Source of the DNA: Leucobacter salsicius M1-8
GTDB taxonomy: Bacteria > Actinomycetota > Actinomycetes > Actinomycetales > Microbacteriaceae
Assembly (NCBI RefSeq): GCF_000350525.1
Contig: NZ_AOCN01000015.1
Span: forward strand, 1-64,000
Direction of reading: 5' to 3'
Length of the DNA: 64,000 nucleotides
Shown: positions 59,352 through 64,000 of the stretch, piece after piece
Numbering within the stretch: position 1 is the stretch's first letter
How the letters are laid out: each line of letters opens with the position of its first letter
The notes under the pieces: generated by a model
Told to the model about the DNA's origin: nothing
Databases searched by the model: none
What the model saw: only the letters and a program-made list of their open reading frames with translations
Translations under genes and position numbers: made by a program

Positions 59352-60881
59352 ATGAGTAACGCAACCACCCCCGTGGTCGGCCACTGGATCGACGGCGCAC
59401 GCAGCGCGTCAACGTCGGGCCGCACCGCCCCCGTACACAACCCCGCCACCGGTGAGGTCATTCGTGAGGTAGCGCTCGCGAACGAGACCGAGATCGCCGC
59501 CGCAATCGCGTCGGCGCAGCAGGGCTACGAGACCTGGAGCGCCATGTCGATGGCGCGTCGCCAGGCCGTCATCTTCAAGTTCCGCGAGCTGCTGAACAAC
59601 AAGAAGACCGAGCTCGCCGCGATCGTCACCGAGGAGCACGGCAAGGTGCTCTCGGACGCGATGGGCGAGATCGCCCGCGGCCAGGAGGTCGTGGAGCTCG
59701 CGACCGGGTTCCCGCACCTCATCAAGGGCGGCTTCTCCGAGAACGTCTCGACCGGCATCGATGTCTACACGCTGAAGCAGCCCCTCGGCGTCGTTGGCGT
59801 CATCTCGCCCTTCAACTTCCCTGTCATGGTGCCGATGTGGTTCTTCCCCATCGCGATCGCCGCGGGCAACGCCGTGATCCTCAAGCCCTCTGAGAAGGAC
59901 CCCTCGGCCGCCATCTGGATGGCCGAGCTGTGGAAGGAAGCCGGTCTTCCCGACGGCGTCTTCACCGTGCTCAACGGTGACAAGCAGGCCGTCGATGGCC
60001 TGCTGAACGCCCCCGAGGTGCAGTCGATCTCGTTCGTCGGCTCGACCCCGATCGCGCAGTACATCTACGAGACCGCGGCCAAGAACGGCAAGCGCGTGCA
60101 GGCACTCGGTGGCGCAAAGAACCACATGCTGGTGCTGCCCGACGCCGACCTCGACCTCGTCGCCGACCAGGCGATCAACGCGGGCTACGGCGCCGCGGGC
60201 GAGCGCTGCATGGCACTCTCGGTCGTGCTGGCGGTCGAGCCCGTCGCAGACGAGCTGATCGAGAAGATCAAGGAACGCATCGGCAACCTGGTGGTCGGCA
60301 ACGGCGCCACGGGCGCCGACGGTACGACGCGGGAGCCGGATCTGGGCCCGCTGATCACTGCCGAGCACCGTGCGAAGGTCTCAAACTACGTCGATATCGC
60401 CGAGGCCGACGGCGGCCGCATTGTCATCGATGGCCGCGACCTCAAGGTCGATGGCCACGAGGACGGCTTCTTCTTCGGCCCCACCCTCATCGACAACCTG
60501 TCGACCGAGTCGCGCGCCTACACCGAGGAGATCTTCGGGCCGGTGTTGCAGGTGATTCGCGTGAAGTCCTTCGAGGAGGGCGTCGAGCTCATCAACTCGG
60601 GCCAGTTTGGCAACGGCACCGCGATCTTCACGAACGACGGTGGCGCCGCGCGTCGCTTCCAGCACGAGATCCACGTGGGCATGGTTGGCATCAACGTGCC
60701 GATCCCCGTGCCGGTCGCTTACCACTCGTTCGGTGGCTGGAAGTCGTCGCTGTTCGGCGACGCGAAGGCCTACGGCGTGCAGGGCTTCGACTTCTTCACC
60801 CGCGAAAAGGCCATCACGAGCCGGTGGCTCGACCCCGCCAAGCACGGCGGCATCAACCTGGGCTTCCCCCAGAACGATTAG
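59352..60881 (+). CDS. iolA: Methylmalonate/malonate-semialdehyde dehydrogenase (CoA-acylating)
   Basis: 509 residues from ATG 59352 (GAGAGG upstream); the longer frame from 59103 lies in the aldolase gene. Aldehyde dehydrogenase fold: GVISPFNFPVMVPMWFFPIA, ALGGAKNHMLVLPDADLD and the catalytic Cys in GAAGERCMALSV. The absence of the usual catalytic Glu motif and the presence of GERCMA fit the MmsA/IolA class. It converts malonate semialdehyde to acetyl-CoA and CO2. Confidence 0.94.
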   Translation: MSNATTPVVGHWIDGARSASTSGRTAPVHNPATGEVIREVALANETEIAAAIASAQQGYETWSAMSMARRQAVIFKFRELLNNKKTELAAIVTEEHGKVLSDAMGEIARGQEVVELATGFPHLIKGGFSENVSTGIDVYTLKQPLGVVGVISPFNFPVMVPMWFFPIAIAAGNAVILKPSEKDPSAAIWMAELWKEAGLPDGVFTVLNGDKQAVDGLLNAPEVQSISFVGSTPIAQYIYETAAKNGKRVQALGGAKNHMLVLPDADLDLVADQAINAGYGAAGERCMALSVVLAVEPVADELIEKIKERIGNLVVGNGATGADGTTREPDLGPLITAEHRAKVSNYVDIAEADGGRIVIDGRDLKVDGHEDGFFFGPTLIDNLSTESRAYTEEIFGPVLQVIRVKSFEEGVELINSGQFGNGTAIFTNDGGAARRFQHEIHVGMVGINVPIPVPVAYHSFGGWKSSLFGDAKAYGVQGFDFFTREKAITSRWLDPAKHGGINLGFPQND

Positions 60882-60889
60882 GCATCACC

Positions 60890-60927
60890 CTGGATCCTGC
60901 GGGAGTGGAGCGAGTCGCAGGATCCAG
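60890..60927. repeat. REP-like hairpin, CTGCGACTC family, inside iol operon
   Basis: Perfect 12-bp arms CTGGATCCTGCG / CGCAGGATCCAG with a 14-nt loop; same family as 44618 and 22136. It lies between iolA and iolB. Confidence 0.75.
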
Positions 60928-60957
60928 CCCAGCAAGCAGTAACGAGAGGTAGAACAC

Positions 60958-61914
60958 ATGACTGAGCAGGCAACGCCGGCCGAGCGCTGGTTTCACCGTC
61001 GCGGCGAACTTGCCGAGGGTGGCTGGGAGACAGTCGTCGACGAAAGCGTTCCCGGCTGGGAGCACACCGGTCTGCGCGTCGCTCGCCTGACCGAGGGCGC
61101 GTCGATCGAGCTCTCGGGCACCGGCGTCGAGCGCCTGGTCGTCCCGCTCTCGGGCTCCTTCGAGGTGGCCCACGACGGAGAGGCAACCGTGCTGAGCGGC
61201 CGCAGCTCTGTTTTCGACGGCCCCACCGATGTGCTCTACCTCTCGGCCGCAAGCGAGGCGACCGTCACGGCTCGTTCCGCAGGCGAGACCCGCTTCCTCG
61301 TCGCCACCTCGCCGACCGACATCGTGCGCCCCTCGGCCTACATGCCGGTCGAGTCGGTGCCTGTCGAGTTGCGCGGTGCAGGTGCCTCGAGTCGCCAGGT
61401 ACACAACTTCGGCCGCAAGGAGTCCCTCGATGCGGCCCGCTTCATTGTCGTCGAGGTAATCACCCCGTCTGAGAACTGGTCCTCGTACCCGCCTCACAAG
61501 CACGACGAGCACCTGCCCGGCCACGAGTCGGAGCTCGAGGAGATCTACTACTTCGAGGTAGCCCCGACAAAGGGCGCCCCTGCAGGGGTGAGCGAGGAGC
61601 ACGCCTTCGGCATGTTCAGCACGTACTCGTCACCAGCGGGCTCCATCGAGATCGATTCGCGGGTGTTCACCGGCGACGTCGCACTCGTGCCCCACGGCTA
61701 TCACGGCCCCGCGGTTGCGGCCCCCGGCTACGACATGTACTACCTCAACGTGATGGCCGGCCCCGATCCCGAGCGCAGCTGGCTCATCAGCGATGACCCC
61801 GCCCACGGCTGGGTGCGCGAAACCTGGGACGGCCAAGAGTTTGACTCCCGCCTGCCTTACACAAACGCTCGATCGACCGCCGACGCTTCGACCACCACCG
61901 AGGAGACCCGATGA
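60958..61914 (+). CDS. iolB: 5-deoxy-glucuronate isomerase
   Basis: 318 residues, a double cupin. ENWSSYPPHKHDEHLPGHES and EEIYYFEVAPTKG give the metal-binding His/Glu set of the second half; VALVPHGYHGPAVAAPGYDM supplies the last His. It isomerises 5-deoxy-D-glucuronate to 5-dehydro-2-deoxy-gluconate. It overlaps iolD by 4 nt. Confidence 0.94.
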   Translation: MTEQATPAERWFHRRGELAEGGWETVVDESVPGWEHTGLRVARLTEGASIELSGTGVERLVVPLSGSFEVAHDGEATVLSGRSSVFDGPTDVLYLSAASEATVTARSAGETRFLVATSPTDIVRPSAYMPVESVPVELRGAGASSRQVHNFGRKESLDAARFIVVEVITPSENWSSYPPHKHDEHLPGHESELEEIYYFEVAPTKGAPAGVSEEHAFGMFSTYSSPAGSIEIDSRVFTGDVALVPHGYHGPAVAAPGYDMYYLNVMAGPDPERSWLISDDPAHGWVRETWDGQEFDSRLPYTNARSTADASTTTEETR

Positions 61915-63851
61915 ACACCCGCCGCATGACGGTCAGCCAGGCGCTGGTCGAATTTCTCGCCAACCAGTGGACGGTCGACCGCGACGCGAACGGCCAGGAA
62001 GTTCGTGAGCGCACGATCCCCGGCATGTTCGGCATCTTCGGCCACGGCAACGTGGCAGGCATCGGCCAGGCACTGAAGCAGGCCAACGTCGAAAACCCCG
62101 ATCTGATGCCCTACTTCCAGGCGCGCAACGAGCAGGCAATGGTGCATCAGGCCGTCGGCTACGCCCGCATGCACCGCCGCCGCGGCACCTATGCCGCCGC
62201 GGCCTCGGTTGGCCCGGGCGCCACGAACATGCTCACGGGTGCGGCGCTCGCCACCACGAACCGCCTGCCCGCGCTGCTGCTGCCGAGCGACACCTTCGCG
62301 ACCCGCGTCGCCGATCCGGTGCTGCAGCAGCTCGAACAGCCGCACGATATTGGCCTCACCGTCAACGACGCGTTCCGCCCCGTCTCCAAGTTCTTTGACC
62401 GCGTGCAGCGCCCCGAGCAGCTGTTCTCGATCGCGCTCGCGGCAATGCGCGTGCTCACGGATCCGGCAGAGACCGGCGCCGTTACGATCGCGCTCCCCGA
62501 GGACGTCCAGGCCGAGGCCATGGACGTGCCGCTCGAGTTCCTCGCGCCGCGGGAATGGCGGATCCGGCGCCCACGGCCCGAACGCGACGCGCTCGCGCTC
62601 GCCATCGAGGCCCTCCGTGGGGCAAAGCGTCCCATGATCATTGCGGGTGGCGGCGTGCTGTACTCCGACGCCGAGGAGCAGCTGCGCCAGTTCGCCGAGG
62701 CCACCGGAATCCCGGTCGGCACCTCGCAGGCCGGCGGCGGCGTGCTCACCTGGGACCACCCGCAGAACCTCGGCGGCGTGGGCGCGACCGGCACCCTCGC
62801 GGCCAACAAGATCGCGGCAGAGGCCGACGTCATCATCGGCATCGGTACCCGCTACAGCGACTTCACGACCGCCTCGCGCACCGCGTTCCAGCACCCCGGT
62901 GTGAAGTTCGTGAACATCAACGTCGCGTCGTTCGACGCGTACAAGCACGGCACGCAGATCGCCGTGATCGCCGACGCCCGCGAGACGCTCCTGGAGCTGC
63001 TCGACGCCCACGGAAACGGGGCACTCGGCGAGCTGCGTGTCGATACCGCCTACGCCGAGCGCATCGCCGCGCTAAAAGCGGAGTGGGACGCCTCGGTGGA
63101 CGCGGCCTTCGAGCCCTCGGGGCTCGACCTGCCGGGCCAGACCGAAATCATCGGTGCCGTGCAGCGGTCCTCCGACCCGAAGGATGTCATTGTGCAGGCG
63201 GCGGGATCGCTGCCCGGTGACCTGCACAAGCTGTGGCGCGTGCGTGACGCGCTCGGCTACCACGTCGAGTACGCCTTCTCGTGCATGGGCTACGAGATCG
63301 CCGGCGGCATGGGCGCGAAGCGCGGCCTCGTCGATGCAGGCGACGACCGCGACGTCATCGTGATGGTCGGCGACGGTTCGTACCTGATGCTCAACACCGA
63401 GCTCGTGACCGCGGTCGCCGAGGGCATTAAGATCATCGTCGTGCTGATCCAGAACCACGGCTACGCGTCGATCGGGCACCTGTCAGAGACGGTCGGATCC
63501 GAGCGCTTCGGCACCTGGTACCGCGCCTACGATCCCGAGACGAAGAACTTCCAGGGCGAAGACATTCTGCCCGTCGACCTCGCGATGAATGCCCGCAGCT
63601 ACGGCATGGACGTCATCGAGGTCGAGCCGGGGGCCTCGGCGATCACCGATCTCGAGGCGGCCATGGCCGTCGCGAAGGCCTCGGATCGCTCGACCTTCAT
63701 TCACATCAACAGCAATCCGCTGATCTACTCACCCGATGGCGCGGGTTGGTGGGACGTACCGGTGCCCCAGGTTTCCGAGCTCGAGGCCACGCAGCGCGCC
63801 CGCGCCGAGTATGTTGCGCAGCAGGCGGCACAGAAGCCGCTGCTGGGCTAG
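61911..63851 (+). CDS. iolD: 3D-(3,5/4)-trihydroxycyclohexane-1,2-dione hydrolase
   Basis: 646 residues, a ThDP-dependent enzyme of the acetolactate-synthase fold. N-terminal GIFGHGNVAGIGQALKQ and ARNEQAMVHQAVGYARM (conserved Glu), a central FAD-like domain and the C-terminal ThDP motif VGDGSYLMLNTELVTA through QNHGYASIG. It opens the inositol-derived ring to 5-deoxy-glucuronate, the substrate of IolB. It is the last gene of the visible operon; iolG/iolE-type genes are not in the window. Confidence 0.95.
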   Translation: MNTRRMTVSQALVEFLANQWTVDRDANGQEVRERTIPGMFGIFGHGNVAGIGQALKQANVENPDLMPYFQARNEQAMVHQAVGYARMHRRRGTYAAAASVGPGATNMLTGAALATTNRLPALLLPSDTFATRVADPVLQQLEQPHDIGLTVNDAFRPVSKFFDRVQRPEQLFSIALAAMRVLTDPAETGAVTIALPEDVQAEAMDVPLEFLAPREWRIRRPRPERDALALAIEALRGAKRPMIIAGGGVLYSDAEEQLRQFAEATGIPVGTSQAGGGVLTWDHPQNLGGVGATGTLAANKIAAEADVIIGIGTRYSDFTTASRTAFQHPGVKFVNINVASFDAYKHGTQIAVIADARETLLELLDAHGNGALGELRVDTAYAERIAALKAEWDASVDAAFEPSGLDLPGQTEIIGAVQRSSDPKDVIVQAAGSLPGDLHKLWRVRDALGYHVEYAFSCMGYEIAGGMGAKRGLVDAGDDRDVIVMVGDGSYLMLNTELVTAVAEGIKIIVVLIQNHGYASIGHLSETVGSERFGTWYRAYDPETKNFQGEDILPVDLAMNARSYGMDVIEVEPGASAITDLEAAMAVAKASDRSTFIHINSNPLIYSPDGAGWWDVPVPQVSELEATQRARAEYVAQQAAQKPLLG

Positions 63852-63886
63852 CTCTTGTGAGCAGCTTGGATTGATCCGGATCAAAT

Positions 63887-63926
63887 AGAACGGGCGTGCG
63901 AGGGAACTTCCTCGCACGCCCGTTCT
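63887..63926. terminator. Bidirectional terminator after iolD
   Basis: Perfect 17-bp arms (63887-63903, 63910-63926) with a 6-nt loop lie between iolD and a convergent minus-strand gene. Confidence 0.88.
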
Positions 63927-63938
63927 GTTCGGTCGATG

Positions 63939-64000
63939 TTAGGCGAACATCGTGTAGACCTTCTTGAGGTGCTCAGTGACGGTCCAGAAGCCGGCCCAGC
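63939..64000 (-). CDS. 3' end of an unidentified minus-strand gene
   Basis: The last 19 codons read WAGFWTVTEHLKKVYTMFA followed by TAA at 63939-63941, 12 bp from the terminator. The frame is in register to the window edge and the terminator position supports a real gene end. Too little is present for identification; an inositol-related gene is possible from its location. Confidence 0.6.
   Translation of the reverse strand, partial: WAGFWTVTEHLKKVYTMFA

Overview
The window is high-GC actinobacterial DNA. It most resembles the oriC-proximal chromosome of a member of the Microbacteriaceae; Leucobacter or a close relative is my guess. The reasons are the core order trxA-trxB / DUF6049 / CCA-adding enzyme / rpsF-ssb-rpsR-rplI / dnaB, many leaderless promoters (TANNNT 6-9 nt before the start codon), mycothiol-type genes (MshA-like and PIG-L) and a FurA-catalase pair. 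The genus is inference.

Bases 1-22 kb are accessory. The order is: an IS256-family element (3' part only) cutting a frameshifted McrC gene; a LysR / MHS symporter / M20 hydrolase / amidase catabolic cluster; a 954-residue leucine-rich surface protein with a LAATG sorting signal; a decayed trxA 3' fragment; an Lrp regulator and an HDAC-like deacylase divergent from a CUT2-type ABC importer; a PD-(D/E)XK nuclease gene split by a complete IS21-family element with a CAACT target duplication; and a minus-strand operon of a membrane-anchored coiled-coil protein, a zinc-ribbon protein and a SAM methyltransferase that leads into the nuclease. The trxA fragment at 10.3 kb and the intact trxA at 22.3 kb are direct repeats bracketing about 12 kb, so this block probably arose by integration or rearrangement next to trxA.

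Bases 22-33 kb are housekeeping: trxBA, DUF6049 (with no murJ beside it), cca, a PIG-L deacetylase, the ribosomal/SSB operon, a DnaA-box-rich 485-bp gap and dnaB, then small membrane proteins ending at a convergent terminator.

Bases 33-45 kb hold an LssY_C membrane protein, a siderophore-interacting protein flanked by two related long palindromes, purB, a proline-rich membrane protein, a holin-like protein, hisC, and a 2-oxoacid dehydrogenase operon (E1 alpha, E1 beta, E2).

Bases 45-56 kb cover water, peroxide and metal handling: aquaporin, FurA-katalase under an apparent Fur-type operator, SDR-MarR, a CDF exporter, copZ-copA behind a CsoR-type box, a BCCT transporter and an MshA-like glycosyltransferase.

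Bases 56-64 kb are a myo-inositol catabolic cluster (GntR regulator divergent from iolC, a DeoC-like aldolase, iolA, iolB, iolD). It ends at a terminator facing the 3' end of an unidentified minus-strand gene.

Three hairpin families recur between genes. No tRNA, rRNA or CRISPR array was recognised.
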